Below, piece by piece: positions 14,352 to 21,754 of a stretch of 23,873 bases of DNA; the stretch's first letter is position 1; each line of letters begins with the position of its first letter. A program made the position numbers and the translations under genes. The stretch is from positions 1 to 23,873 of IMG/VR virus record IMGVR_UViG_3300034073_001528; one strand, 5' to 3'. This DNA is from a virus. The notes beneath the pieces are model-generated. The model made no database searches, was not told the origin of the DNA, and saw only the letters and a program-made list of their open reading frames with translations.

Positions 14352-15961
14352 TAGTCGCGCCCCACGATTTCCGACAGGTCAAACGATACGGCGTTCGGCA
14401 CCGTGAACGATTTCGCCTCACCTCTAACACCACGCCGTATCGAGTAGGTAGCCCCTCGAACAAATCCGTTGTGCGATATCACGCCGCTTGCATTGCTTGT
14501 CAGCGTGAACGTGTCGCCATCGTAGGCCGAGCCATCCGTGCCAGTGCCTTGCACCTGCTGGATTGTCACGACGACGCCTTGCAACGGCAATCCCGTTGTG
14601 CCGTAGCAGATGGCCGTGCCTGTCGACAGGTTGGCCGCAGCGGGAAGCGTAGGCGTCACCGCCGTCATCGAGTAGGTCTGCGACGTCGTGTTGGCGATCA
14701 CCTTGGTTGTTGGCGTGAAACTGTAGCCAGCCTTCGAAATGGCCACGCTGTATGTTGCCGCATCCAACGCAAACACGGCAACTCCGCTTGCGTTCGTCAC
14801 CGCGACATAGTTGTTGACGCCTTCCACAAGGCGAACGGTTGCGTTCTGCAATGCCGTCGTGCCATCATCCACCGTGACAGTGAACGTATACGCTCCGCTT
14901 CCGCTGCCGATCGAACCCCACGCTCCGCCGCCATGAGTGCCGCTTAGTTGCGTGTCGATTTCGGCTGCCGTTGGCAAGTCGCCCAACTGCGTATCCAGGT
15001 TAGCCGCAGCCAGCCCCAAAGCCGATCGAGTACCTGCCGCATCGAGCGGTGCCGTGTAATCCGCATCCGCCAACCGACTGCCGACCGTTACATCGAGGCG
15101 AGCGAGCTCGACCGCCAATTCCGTCCGCACCCCAGCCGCGATAGCGGTGATGGGGTGAACGTGATCCGGCAGCAGCACAAACTCATCGCCCACAGTCGGC
15201 GCGGATGTCAACGCCTCAGCCAGCGTGAACGTGCCGTTCGTCTGTGAGTAGGTGTCAATCGGCCTGCTTTCGCCCGCCAGCGTGCCCGTCAAAAATAGCA
15301 ATGTCTGATGGTCGTACGTGCCCGATGGAGCGGTCAGATTCGAGCGGAACACCGTCGTAGTCGGCGTCTGTCCGCTCGCTACCGTGCCATCAGTGACGTA
15401 GTTCGACTTACGCAGCGTGTCCATCAGCTTGCCGAACGAACCCGCCGCAACATGGCTTGCGTAAGCTTCATCCCATACGGCGTCAGCGTTTTCGCCAGCG
15501 GTCGGAATCGTCGGCAACGCCCCTCCGTTCCACTGCGTGACGTTGGCCGAGACCGTAAACGAGAACGCGGATAGCGTGCGGGTCGAGTATTCCCAAACCT
15601 GCTGCGCCGTTAGCGTGCTATACCCAGCCGCGCCAGACGCAAATAGCGCATCGAATACAGGCTGCTCCAGTACGCAACACACAAGCCGCACAGGCAACGC
15701 ACCAGCGACAGCCACATTGATTATCAATTCCCCGGTCGTATCAGTGTCGGTGGCGTCTAGCGTCGCGTAATACCGCCCGTCCGCAATATGCGTTGCCCCG
15801 CCGCTGTTCTTGCTACTCTCCGTGGTGCCGCCCCGCTTCCACAATTTGATATCGCTCGCGTTGATCGTCAGCGCGGTCTCAGCCGTCTTGCCGTCCGTGT
15901 CGTCCAAAAACGGCCCGAGCAACACCTCTTGGGATGCCGTAGACTTGCGTAATGGAATCAT
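14351..15961 (-). CDS. Multi-domain tail fibre-like protein (536 aa)
   Basis: The N-terminal 105 residues (VLLGPFLDDTDGKTAE, DIKLWKRGG, GRYYATLDATDTDTTG) form a beta domain often seen at the start of phage fibre proteins. A linker then holds QVWEYSTRTL and NADAVWDEAYASHVAAGSFGKLMD (near 158-181), short units repeated in many phage fibres, here once each. Residues about 357-434 are an Ig-like or carboxypeptidase-regulatory-like fold (TVTVDDGTTALQNATVRLVE, YSVAISKAGYSF), followed by a second, similar domain to the end (LPLQGVVVTIQQV, TYSIRRGVRGE). Such modules bind sugars or stack virion fibres. The gene is coupled to the lectin gene by ATGA, so both probably serve host recognition. Confidence 0.85.
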   Translation of the reverse strand: MIPLRKSTASQEVLLGPFLDDTDGKTAETALTINASDIKLWKRGGTTESSKNSGGATHIADGRYYATLDATDTDTTGELIINVAVAGALPVRLVCCVLEQPVFDALFASGAAGYSTLTAQQVWEYSTRTLSAFSFTVSANVTQWNGGALPTIPTAGENADAVWDEAYASHVAAGSFGKLMDTLRKSNYVTDGTVASGQTPTTTVFRSNLTAPSGTYDHQTLLFLTGTLAGESRPIDTYSQTNGTFTLAEALTSAPTVGDEFVLLPDHVHPITAIAAGVRTELAVELARLDVTVGSRLADADYTAPLDAAGTRSALGLAAANLDTQLGDLPTAAEIDTQLSGTHGGGAWGSIGSGSGAYTFTVTVDDGTTALQNATVRLVEGVNNYVAVTNASGVAVFALDAATYSVAISKAGYSFTPTTKVIANTTSQTYSMTAVTPTLPAAANLSTGTAICYGTTGLPLQGVVVTIQQVQGTGTDGSAYDGDTFTLTSNASGVISHNGFVRGATYSIRRGVRGEAKSFTVPNAVSFDLSEIVGRD

Positions 15962-16704
15962 GGCCGCATCCCTTGAGACATGTAATGCGAATGAAATAAC
16001 ACCGGCTTAGCGACTCCGCCAGCGGAAACAACGCGACTCGGCAATATCATCGGCTGCGGGTATATGATACGCGGATGCTCAACCCACGTCGGCGAATTCG
16101 TCGCAGTCAAATCAAGCTTATCTTTCCAACGGTCGACGTCCGACTGGCCATACCGACCGCCCATCGGGTAATACGCCGCAAGTGACGCCGGTCTTACCGT
16201 CGACACGTCGCGGCCATCAGCGAGCCCCTCGATTTCCGCCGCCTTCAATCCGGTTGACCAAATGCCAAACTCGGCCATCCGGCCATTGAAATAATCCTGC
16301 GCTACGCCGTTATAGATTAGGCCAGAAAATTGCGTAAAGCTTAACGTCGGGGAAGCGGTCGCGTCTGTGCTTACGGCTTGGCTTACTCCGTCCAGATAAA
16401 TGCGATGTTCTCCGCCCTGCATGACTGCCGCGACGTGATACCATTGACCAGTGGATAACGACGTTGTTCCGCTGATGTTGATGGATTGCGTCAAACCGTA
16501 CTGGTAATAATACTGCATCACATTCGACGAATTGAACAGAAACTCCTGAATTAGCACCCCAGTGGCGCTGCCACGCATGTAAATCGTATGTTGCGCGCTT
16601 CCGGTCGAGCGATAGACCCATCCCGCGACAGTGTACGCCGCGCCTCCAATCATGCCCGTGTAGCGCAAATACTGGCTGGACGCGCTCGCAAAACTGCGTG
16701 CCAT
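15958..16704 (-). CDS. LamG / concanavalin A-like lectin protein (248 aa)
   Basis: Residues about 5-165 form a LamG-type jelly roll. The typical strands are YTVAGWVYR near 24-32, LSTGQWYHVAAVMQGGEHRIYLDG near 83-106 (the G-x-W-[HY]-H-[VI]-A strand and the [IL]-Y-[VL]-D-G turn), and YFNGRMAEFGIWSTGLKAAEIEGL near 137-160. The remaining 80 residues mention LAAYYPMGGRYGQSDVDRW and a basic, aromatic tail. Such domains bind polysaccharides and are common in phage adhesins and in planctomycete surface proteins. There is no signal peptide, which favours a virion part over a secreted host-type protein. The start follows the preceding stop by three bases. Confidence 0.88.
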   Translation of the reverse strand: MARSFASASSQYLRYTGMIGGAAYTVAGWVYRSTGSAQHTIYMRGSATGVLIQEFLFNSSNVMQYYYQYGLTQSINISGTTSLSTGQWYHVAAVMQGGEHRIYLDGVSQAVSTDATASPTLSFTQFSGLIYNGVAQDYFNGRMAEFGIWSTGLKAAEIEGLADGRDVSTVRPASLAAYYPMGGRYGQSDVDRWKDKLDLTATNSPTWVEHPRIIYPQPMILPSRVVSAGGVAKPVLFHSHYMSQGMRP

Positions 16705-16707
16705 AGC

Positions 16708-17217
16708 CTACGTCTCCGTCACCATGACCGCGTGCAATTCCGCATCGCCAGTCATATTGTCGGCAGCGTCATCAGCCTTGCGTCGCACCCGCAGCACGAA
16801 CGATTCACCAGCGGCCAGCGAATCCATATCGGCACCGCTGGTGAAGGTAATCGTCGTGTAGTCGACTTCGCCCGAGGCGCTTGCCGTTGTGGCCGTTACG
16901 CCGTTGAAATCGTAGGACTGCGAAGCGTCGACATCCTCCGCGTCATCCTCAATCCGTCGAAATGCCGCTTCCCATCGCACCGCGTTCGACGTCGCACTGG
17001 TCGCCGACCAGCGGATACGCACCGTCAGCCCCCCGCCGCCATATTGCGGCGACAAGATGCCATGGAAATCGAGCGACTCCACGGTTGCGTCATCGAAATC
17101 CCAGACCGGAAAAGACTCAGCCGGAGTTGATCCGCCAGCGCGGGCGTCAGGCGTCGCATAGGCGGTTGCCGGTGGAACCACCGCAACCAGATATCCGACA
17201 ACATCACCAGATGCCAT
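16708..17217 (-). CDS. Putative virion protein of a widespread phage family (169 aa)
   Basis: A 169-residue, acidic, beta-rich protein. The block FDDATVESLDFHGILSPQYGGGGLTVRIRWSATSATSNAVRWEAAFRRIEDD near 40-91 and the later AGESFVLRVRRKADDAADNMTGDAELHAV near 136-164 resemble a protein type seen beside fibre genes in many marine and environmental phages, never with an enzyme motif. It overlaps the DUF4376-like gene by 14 bases and has GAGGTG before the ATG. A fibre-associated or capsid-surface role is likely, but I recall the family by sequence pattern only. Confidence 0.8.
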   Translation of the reverse strand: MASGDVVGYLVAVVPPATAYATPDARAGGSTPAESFPVWDFDDATVESLDFHGILSPQYGGGGLTVRIRWSATSATSNAVRWEAAFRRIEDDAEDVDASQSYDFNGVTATTASASGEVDYTTITFTSGADMDSLAAGESFVLRVRRKADDAADNMTGDAELHAVMVTET

Positions 17218-17773
17218 TTGTCACCTCGCGATCGTCCACGATTGCGTCAAGCTCCGCCTGCGTCGTCGCGGCCAGCACTTGGGCGCGTAGTTGGCGGCCC
17301 GCGTCAAGGGCGGTTCGTTGATGCACAGCAAGCACGCCAGCCACTCGCACCATGTCCGCCGTATTCACGATCGTATACGCTCCGCCGTCCGTCGTGCTAA
17401 TATCCTGCGGCAGGTCGAGCACGCCAAGATTGACCCCGAGCACAAGATTCTGCAAGTTCTGCGTCGCGGCCAAGCTGGTCGATACGCGGCTTCCGGGCGC
17501 CACCTCAACGCCGCTGGTGACGATAGCCGCCGTCTTAGCATCGATCGCTGCCATCCGCTCGGCCTTTGCGGCCGGCAGCCTAGCGGCTTCAATCGCCGCC
17601 AATTCGCCGGCCCTCGGCGGTCGTATCGTGTCGCCCTCAATCACCCATTGCCACGTCGGCAAGCCAGCAACGGCCGACAGGTCAGGATTGGCGATCCATT
17701 CGACGGCCGGATAATCGGGCGTGTTGACGCTACGCAGTAGCTCGCGGGTTGTGCGATTAAGAACGTCGGCCAT
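17204..17773 (-). CDS. DUF4376-like tail fibre accessory protein (189 aa)
   Basis: I start it at the ATG at 17773, one base after the TAG of the zinc-ribbon gene and behind GGAG. The frame extends upstream only through the preceding gene. The first 70 residues (PDYPAVEWIANPDLSAVAGLPTWQWVIEGDTIRP) resemble the N-terminal part of phage tail fibre assembly-type proteins. From residue 80 the text ERMAAIDAKTAAIVTSGVEVAPGSRVSTSLAATQNLQNL fits DUF4376: an A-I-[DN]-x-[KR]-T helix, a short beta hairpin around the exposed turn, and helices with a conserved Q-x-N-[LI]. The C-terminal segment (HQRTALDAGRQLRAQVLAATTQAELDAIVD) is the closing helix pair of that domain. It opens the fibre block. Confidence 0.85.
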   Translation of the reverse strand: MADVLNRTTRELLRSVNTPDYPAVEWIANPDLSAVAGLPTWQWVIEGDTIRPPRAGELAAIEAARLPAAKAERMAAIDAKTAAIVTSGVEVAPGSRVSTSLAATQNLQNLVLGVNLGVLDLPQDISTTDGGAYTIVNTADMVRVAGVLAVHQRTALDAGRQLRAQVLAATTQAELDAIVDDREVTNGIW

Positions 17774-17774
17774 C

Positions 17775-18137
17775 CTAGCTCCCCATATATCCGCTAATGC
17801 CCAGAACCGATTCCACCGCCGGTATTCGTTCCGGGTTGCTTTGCAGCATAGCGTTGATTTGCATGATCCGCATTTGGTTCGACAACGCGATTGCTTCAAG
17901 CGTGTCAGGATTTGGCGACTCGCCAATCACCACGCCATCGTCCTGGAACACATACACTTCGGCCAGTTCCGCGTTCGCGTCGTCGATGTCGCTAGCGATA
18001 TGACGGCCATGCGGGCAAACGGGACATGGCGGCAAGCCAAGTTGCAAATGCCCGAGCATACCGCCACATCCAGGACAAATGCCTGTCGATCGATGACGGC
18101 AAATGCGGCAGGGCCCGCTAGTCGGCTCAGTTGCCAT
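17775..18137 (-). CDS. Small zinc-ribbon-like protein (120 aa)
   Basis: Three Cys pairs lie in the first 41 residues: CRIC (10-13), CPGC (21-24) and CPVC (38-41), with histidines 15, 30, 43 and 46 between and after them. This looks like one or two treble zinc sites. The following text (NAELAEVYVFQDDGVVIGES) is a beta segment, and the end is helix with IMQINAMLQSNPERIPAVESVLGISGYMG, like protein-binding tails. There is no signal peptide. The ATG overlaps the previous gene by 11 bases and the stop touches the next start. It may be a virion assembly, nucleic-acid or protein adaptor. I cannot name it. Confidence 0.77.
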   Translation of the reverse strand: MATEPTSGPCRICRHRSTGICPGCGGMLGHLQLGLPPCPVCPHGRHIASDIDDANAELAEVYVFQDDGVVIGESPNPDTLEAIALSNQMRIMQINAMLQSNPERIPAVESVLGISGYMGS

Positions 18138-18531
18138 AGTTGTCCCCCACTATCCCGCACATGTCCGTCCAGGCGATGCCCGATTGCGTGTCGGCCTCCG
18201 GCAACACCTGCTCGATCCGCTTTTGCTCTTCACGCTCACGGGCAATCCGTTCCTGCGTCGCTTCCACCCGCCAGGCGAACAGCCCGAGTAGTCCAAGGAT
18301 CACGGCGTAGGCGGCGACTCGGATTGCGATTGCCGCTTGGTACGTGCGGCGGGCTTTGGCGCATCGGGCAAGCTTGCGGCTGGCAAGGCGTTTCGCAACA
18401 CGTTGACGGCGGTCCGCCTCAGCCAGTCGAGCGACGATGGCGCCGACCAATCGACCGCCACCGACGCCACAATGGTCCAGGCTATTGCCGACGTCGGCTG
18501 GATCGCTAGCGACTCGATCAGTAGGAGACAT
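18127..18531 (-). CDS. Single-span membrane protein (134 aa), spanin- or holin-like candidate
   Basis: A start at ATG 18531 with GGAGG six bases upstream. The first 66 residues are basic (RRQRVAKRLASRKLARCAKARR) and would stay in the cytoplasm. A hydrophobic helix follows at about 67-88 (AAIAIRVAAYAVILGLLGLFAW). The rest begins with a charged helix (RVEATQERIAREREEQKRIEQ), which would face the periplasm and looks like the rod of an inner-membrane spanin. The family is not recognisable. The gene lies in the cluster of membrane and secreted proteins next to the fibre block, so a lysis role is worth testing, but the evidence is shape only. Confidence 0.75.
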   Translation of the reverse strand: MSPTDRVASDPADVGNSLDHCGVGGGRLVGAIVARLAEADRRQRVAKRLASRKLARCAKARRTYQAAIAIRVAAYAVILGLLGLFAWRVEATQERIAREREEQKRIEQVLPEADTQSGIAWTDMCGIVGDNYGN

Positions 18532-18718
18532 ACAGCACCTCCGAGTGATCCGTTAGTCGCCGCCGTGCCCCAGATAGCGGCTGTAGTCGTCCAGCATTCA
18601 TTGCGGCAAGCAACGATTTCCTTTCGCGTCGCTTGGCGGGCAACCGACAGCCAGAAACTGGCAACGGAGACAGCCGACGCAACGCACAGCGGTTCAGCAA
18701 GACATATCCGGTAGTCAA
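18518..18718 (-). CDS. Possible small basic protein, TTG start (66 aa)
   Basis: The gap between the secreted 83-aa gene and the membrane gene holds a 66-codon frame starting at TTG (18718), behind GAGGGG, and overlapping the next gene by 14 bases in the style of this genome. The product is strongly basic (RRLSPLPVSGCRLPAKRRERK and GARRRL) and has no signal peptide or membrane span. The ribosome site and fit into the gap favour a real gene. The rare start codon and low complexity speak against it. It could instead be a leader for the following gene. Confidence 0.45.
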   Translation of the reverse strand: MTTGYVLLNRCALRRLSPLPVSGCRLPAKRRERKSLLAAMNAGRLQPLSGARRRLTDHSEVLYVSY

Positions 18719-18737
18719 TGGCTGTCCCCTCTCGCGG

Positions 18738-18989
18738 TTAGCGGACGATAATCAATGGCTGTGCGAAATGGTGCGGCACAACCAGTTGTTGCGGAAAAAG
18801 CAACTGCTGGCTATGCGGCACAATGATAGCAGATTGTCGCGGCACGACGATCTGTTGCCGATCGACCACGACTTGCCGCCTACGGCCTAATGGACCGCGC
18901 ACAACCTGACGCCGCACAACCTCAGCCCCATCAGCGGCTACGGCAGCCAGCACGATAGCCGCAATCAAGATAATCCGAGACACAATCAC
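18738..18989 (-). CDS. Small secreted basic protein (83 aa)
   Basis: The first 22 residues (MIVSRIILIAAIVLAAVAADG) form a clear signal peptide with an A-x-A site near position 19-21. The mature part is short, rich in Val, Gln, Arg, Pro and His, with a repeated [VI]-V-[PRD]-[RQH] rhythm (QVVVDRQQIVVPRQSAIIVP) and no cysteines. The GTG start at 18989 has AAAGG just before it. The GTG two codons later (18983) is an alternative. Such Val/Gln/Pro repeats suggest an extended, sticky periplasmic or outer-surface peptide. The family and function are unknown. It belongs to the export-rich block. Confidence 0.75.
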   Translation of the reverse strand: MIVSRIILIAAIVLAAVAADGAEVVRRQVVRGPLGRRRQVVVDRQQIVVPRQSAIIVPHSQQLLFPQQLVVPHHFAQPLIIVR

Positions 18990-19003
18990 CTGCCTTTCTT
19001 GGG

Positions 19004-19342
19004 TTAGCCCTTCAGCCCCATGATTTCGCGGAACAACCCCGCAAACTTCTTGAATCGAGCCAGCTTCGGAAAAAATCCGATCAGCAATTCAATGATCGAA
19101 TCAAAGTCGATCTTGCCCTGTCCGTTGTCGGCGGATTCAATCTGCGCCGACTCAAGCTCGCCAACAAACGCCGATCGAATTTGCTCGCTGATACGCGTTT
19201 GCCGCAATCCGCGTAAAATCTGGTTTGCTTGTTGAGCAGTCAGTAGCCTGCTTGCATAAGCCGCCTGCACAGCCTCGTTAGCAACTCTCACCCACTCACG
19301 ACGCCTACGCCTACGCTCACCCGCCATTAGTTTTTTCGCCAT
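19004..19342 (-). CDS. Hypothetical helical protein with basic N-terminus (112 aa)
   Basis: I place the start at ATG 19342, behind AAGGGG. The longer frame overlaps the cytochrome gene. The first 17 residues include a run of arginines (ERRRRRREW), a likely nucleic-acid- or membrane-lipid-binding segment. Then come helices with AAYASRLLTAQQANQILRGLRQ, an acidic middle (ELESAQIESADNGQGKIDFD), and an amphipathic C-terminal part (SIIELLIGFFPKLARFKKFAGLFREIMGLKG) that may touch a membrane. No signal peptide or catalytic motif. It lies between two exported genes, 14 bases from the next. No family is recognised. Confidence 0.72.
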   Translation of the reverse strand: MAKKLMAGERRRRRREWVRVANEAVQAAYASRLLTAQQANQILRGLRQTRISEQIRSAFVGELESAQIESADNGQGKIDFDSIIELLIGFFPKLARFKKFAGLFREIMGLKG

Positions 19343-19353
19343 CACCGATCCCC

Positions 19354-20127
19354 TTATTTCGCCTCTGACAGTTCGAGAACAATTCCCTGACGATCTTCCT
19401 GCGATAGTTGTGAACCCGGTGGCATGCGTCCAGACAACACGGCTGCCACGGCCGATAGACTCACTTTGCAATCGACCTCCTCACCTCCAAGATACACGCC
19501 GCCCTTTGGGGCCGCGATGTCCGTTCCATGGCATTTGCCGCAATGCTTGTTGGTCAAAGGAAAACCCCGCGCCGGCGACACAGCGCTGGCGGAACGCTGC
19601 GGAGGATCTTGTGCCGGCGCGGGGGGCGTGGATACCGTTGGCTGGACGATCTGCCATTTGCCGTCGCGTAATTCGATCTGGAGAGTTTGCGGCGGTTGCT
19701 GGATCGGCTGGACAATCGCCGCTTGAACAGCGGGCTGACTGGCTTGCAGAGTCAACGCTAACGCGGCAGTTTGGCCGTATCCCTTGAGTCCTTGATCGGC
19801 TAGTTGCTGGGCTCCTCTGGTCAATTCCGCAGCCTGACGCAATACGGCGGCCGGATCGAGCGAATACGCTTGGACGGCCGTTGACAGACCGTAGACGCTT
19901 CCACCCTGCGGAGCGATCAGCGTAGCGGCGGCGCCGTTGCCAGGAGCGTAGTTATTGATGATTGAAATGGGTGGCTGTGCAATCACGGGTGCCGCCACGA
20001 CAGCGGCCGCAACGTGATGTTGCTGCGACACAAACCGGCAACGGCTGCCGAACAGCCCGCACCGCGAACACGCCCAACAGTCGCTAGCGACTATTGCCAG
20101 CATGCAAAATATGATTGCTCGAATCAT
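19354..20127 (-). CDS. Exported cytochrome c-domain protein (257 aa)
   Basis: A signal-like N-terminus (MIRAIIFCMLAIVASDCWAC) is followed by a Cys-rich spot (CSRCGLFGSRC, residues 20-30) and a long Ala/Gln/Pro-rich region to about 185. The C-terminal 70 residues form a small class I cytochrome c: covalent heme site CGKCH at 196-200 followed by G-x-x, then GVYLGGEEVDC near 210-220, and the distal-ligand candidate Met235 in SGRMPPGSQLSQEDRQGIVLEL, which is the usual M-P-P-x-x-x-L-[ST]-x-x-[ED]-x loop before the last helix. Export is required for heme attachment, which the signal explains. It is coupled to the upstream heme-motif gene by ATGA. Its function in a phage is unknown. Confidence 0.85.
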   Translation of the reverse strand: MIRAIIFCMLAIVASDCWACSRCGLFGSRCRFVSQQHHVAAAVVAAPVIAQPPISIINNYAPGNGAAATLIAPQGGSVYGLSTAVQAYSLDPAAVLRQAAELTRGAQQLADQGLKGYGQTAALALTLQASQPAVQAAIVQPIQQPPQTLQIELRDGKWQIVQPTVSTPPAPAQDPPQRSASAVSPARGFPLTNKHCGKCHGTDIAAPKGGVYLGGEEVDCKVSLSAVAAVLSGRMPPGSQLSQEDRQGIVLELSEAK

Positions 20128-21620
20128 TTCGCCACCTCCAAGCTTTGCCTCAGCAGGTCCTGATAGATCGTCTCAAAGTCTGGACGATTGATCCGCAAAC
20201 CTGCCCGCAAGTATGCCGCCACGCCGTCTATCTCACGTGTCGGATTGTCCGGCCCTAGGGCCACGTCCAACGCGTTCCGCTTATCGTCTGGTCCAATCAT
20301 GTATCCAAGCTCTAACGCGGCCCTACGGCCGTCTATCCGCTCATAATCATAAGCGTAGAGAACGTCCCGAAGCAACTGACCAACTTGAGCCACTAGCGAC
20401 TTGTCGGCCTGGAAATTGATTCCGATAGGCACACAGCGAGCGATTGCCGCCGAGTAATCACGGCGTGCGCGGCCCAGCAATCCATCAGCCGAGTCCACGT
20501 CAAGCGCGTACAGTTCGGCTAGCTTGTCGATCGCTTCTTCGCGGCTGATGCCCAGGTTTGCCAAGTCGCTCACGACGTCGAACCGCCCCGACTTTAGCAC
20601 CGTCTGAACGTCGTTCGGGAACTCACGCCAACCTTCCGCACGCTCGATGTTGTGACACACGATGCACGATCGAGCAGGTCTAAGGCGTGCCGTATTTGGC
20701 GGCGGTATGTTGTGATCGCGGACAAGTTCTGGAGGGGCCTCACGCACTAGCTTTCCATTGCCGTCGAACAGCGTGTATTCAATCATGCCGTTCGTCAACG
20801 TCAGCAATACTTCGCGGCCCTGATCTTTGAAAATAAACAGGTTCTTAAGCGGATGCCGTTCGGCCTGCTGACCGCCATCGGCGATGTCACGCGTTACGCT
20901 CCACAGCCCGCCGCTCAGCCCAAGTCCGAAGTCCGCTCGACGAGGCTTGGCGGTCACATCTGATGCCGTTAACGCGGCTCTGCGTTCGCCTCCTGCGTCT
21001 TGGGTAGCTCGAAGAAAAACGCCACGGCCCCGCAAGTAGCGATCAAACTCGGTTAGCCCGCCAGCGTCCTTATCCGTATCCGTCGGCAATTGCCGGAACT
21101 CGTAGTAGGCACCGCCGTCGAGCGTATCGAGCGCTTTCGCCACCCACCAATCAGCCCGATAGACAGCGCCGGCGGATAGCGTGAGTTGTGCCAGCAACAC
21201 GGCCTGATCTTGCGGCACCGTCGGTGCAATCACCGCCACATCAACGCCGCTATTGGCTTTCGGGACGTGCAAGTACGGGTCGATTTTCGCGAGCGAATCC
21301 CATGTCGCCAGTGTCTTGGCGATCGTCGTTTTTCGCGGGCTGAATCGTCGCAAGTCCACCCGCATCATCCAGCCGTTGGCAATCACGTCAGCCCGCTGGA
21401 TCGTCGACGCCTGCGACACCGAAGTATTGAGCGCGAAATTCAGCAGCGGCACCCACTGCTCGTTGCCCCAGGGCGGGATTGCCAGATAGCGAAGAAACGG
21501 CCGATCGGCTTCCGGTTGCTGGACCAGGTCCGTCAGCGCCCAACCAACCCAATCCGGCGGGATTGGTTGGCGTGCGGGCGGATCGGCACAGAGCACACAA
21601 GCCAGCAACGCTGCAATCAT
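20124..21620 (-). CDS. Large exported protein with one c-type heme motif (498 aa)
   Basis: I start at ATG 21620, which overlaps the stop of the 45-aa gene (ATGA) and gives a short hydrophobic leader (MIAALLACVLCADPP). It may be a Sec or lipoprotein signal, since LAC or VLC could be a lipobox. The frame is open for 31 more codons upstream, but that part lies in the small gene. Residues about 40-290 are a large unrecognised region (RVDLRRFSPRKTTIAK, LATWDSLAKIDPYLHV, then TNGMIEYTLFDGNGKLVREAPPELV). A heme motif CIVCH stands at 319-323 (SCIVCHNIERAEGWRE), and about 170 helical residues follow. The layout recalls planctomycete secreted cytochrome proteins. No heme ligand methionine is obvious. 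Confidence 0.82.
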   Translation of the reverse strand: MIAALLACVLCADPPARQPIPPDWVGWALTDLVQQPEADRPFLRYLAIPPWGNEQWVPLLNFALNTSVSQASTIQRADVIANGWMMRVDLRRFSPRKTTIAKTLATWDSLAKIDPYLHVPKANSGVDVAVIAPTVPQDQAVLLAQLTLSAGAVYRADWWVAKALDTLDGGAYYEFRQLPTDTDKDAGGLTEFDRYLRGRGVFLRATQDAGGERRAALTASDVTAKPRRADFGLGLSGGLWSVTRDIADGGQQAERHPLKNLFIFKDQGREVLLTLTNGMIEYTLFDGNGKLVREAPPELVRDHNIPPPNTARLRPARSCIVCHNIERAEGWREFPNDVQTVLKSGRFDVVSDLANLGISREEAIDKLAELYALDVDSADGLLGRARRDYSAAIARCVPIGINFQADKSLVAQVGQLLRDVLYAYDYERIDGRRAALELGYMIGPDDKRNALDVALGPDNPTREIDGVAAYLRAGLRINRPDFETIYQDLLRQSLEVAK

Positions 21621-21754
21621 CGTATCCACCGCCACGCCGCACACGCCAAGATATGCAAGCCGAACAGCAGCAGCGACAACACGCCCAAGAGCCCCGCTAA
21701 GCTGATTGACCAATCCTCAATAAAGTACAACCATTCCCTCGTCTGCAAGCTCAT
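21617..21754 (-). CDS. Tiny single-span membrane protein (45 aa)
   Basis: A frame of 45 codons exactly fills the space between protease and cytochrome genes, with ATGA overlaps at both ends (start at 21754, stop at 21617-21619). The protein reads MSLQTREWLYFIEDWSISLA and then a hydrophobic helix (GLLGVLSLLLFGLHILACAAW) closed by WRWIR. The two overlaps and the full hydrophobic helix make a real gene likely, despite the small size. The basic C-terminus suggests N-out, C-in by the positive-inside rule. It could be a pinholin-type or regulatory membrane peptide, or a membrane anchor for its neighbours. No homologue is recognised. Confidence 0.7.
   Translation of the reverse strand: MSLQTREWLYFIEDWSISLAGLLGVLSLLLFGLHILACAAWRWIR

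Noticed and set aside
20124-21713. Longer version of the 498-aa protein beginning at 21713
   Set aside because: The extra 31 residues overlap the coupled 45-aa gene and hide the signal-like leader that begins at 21620.
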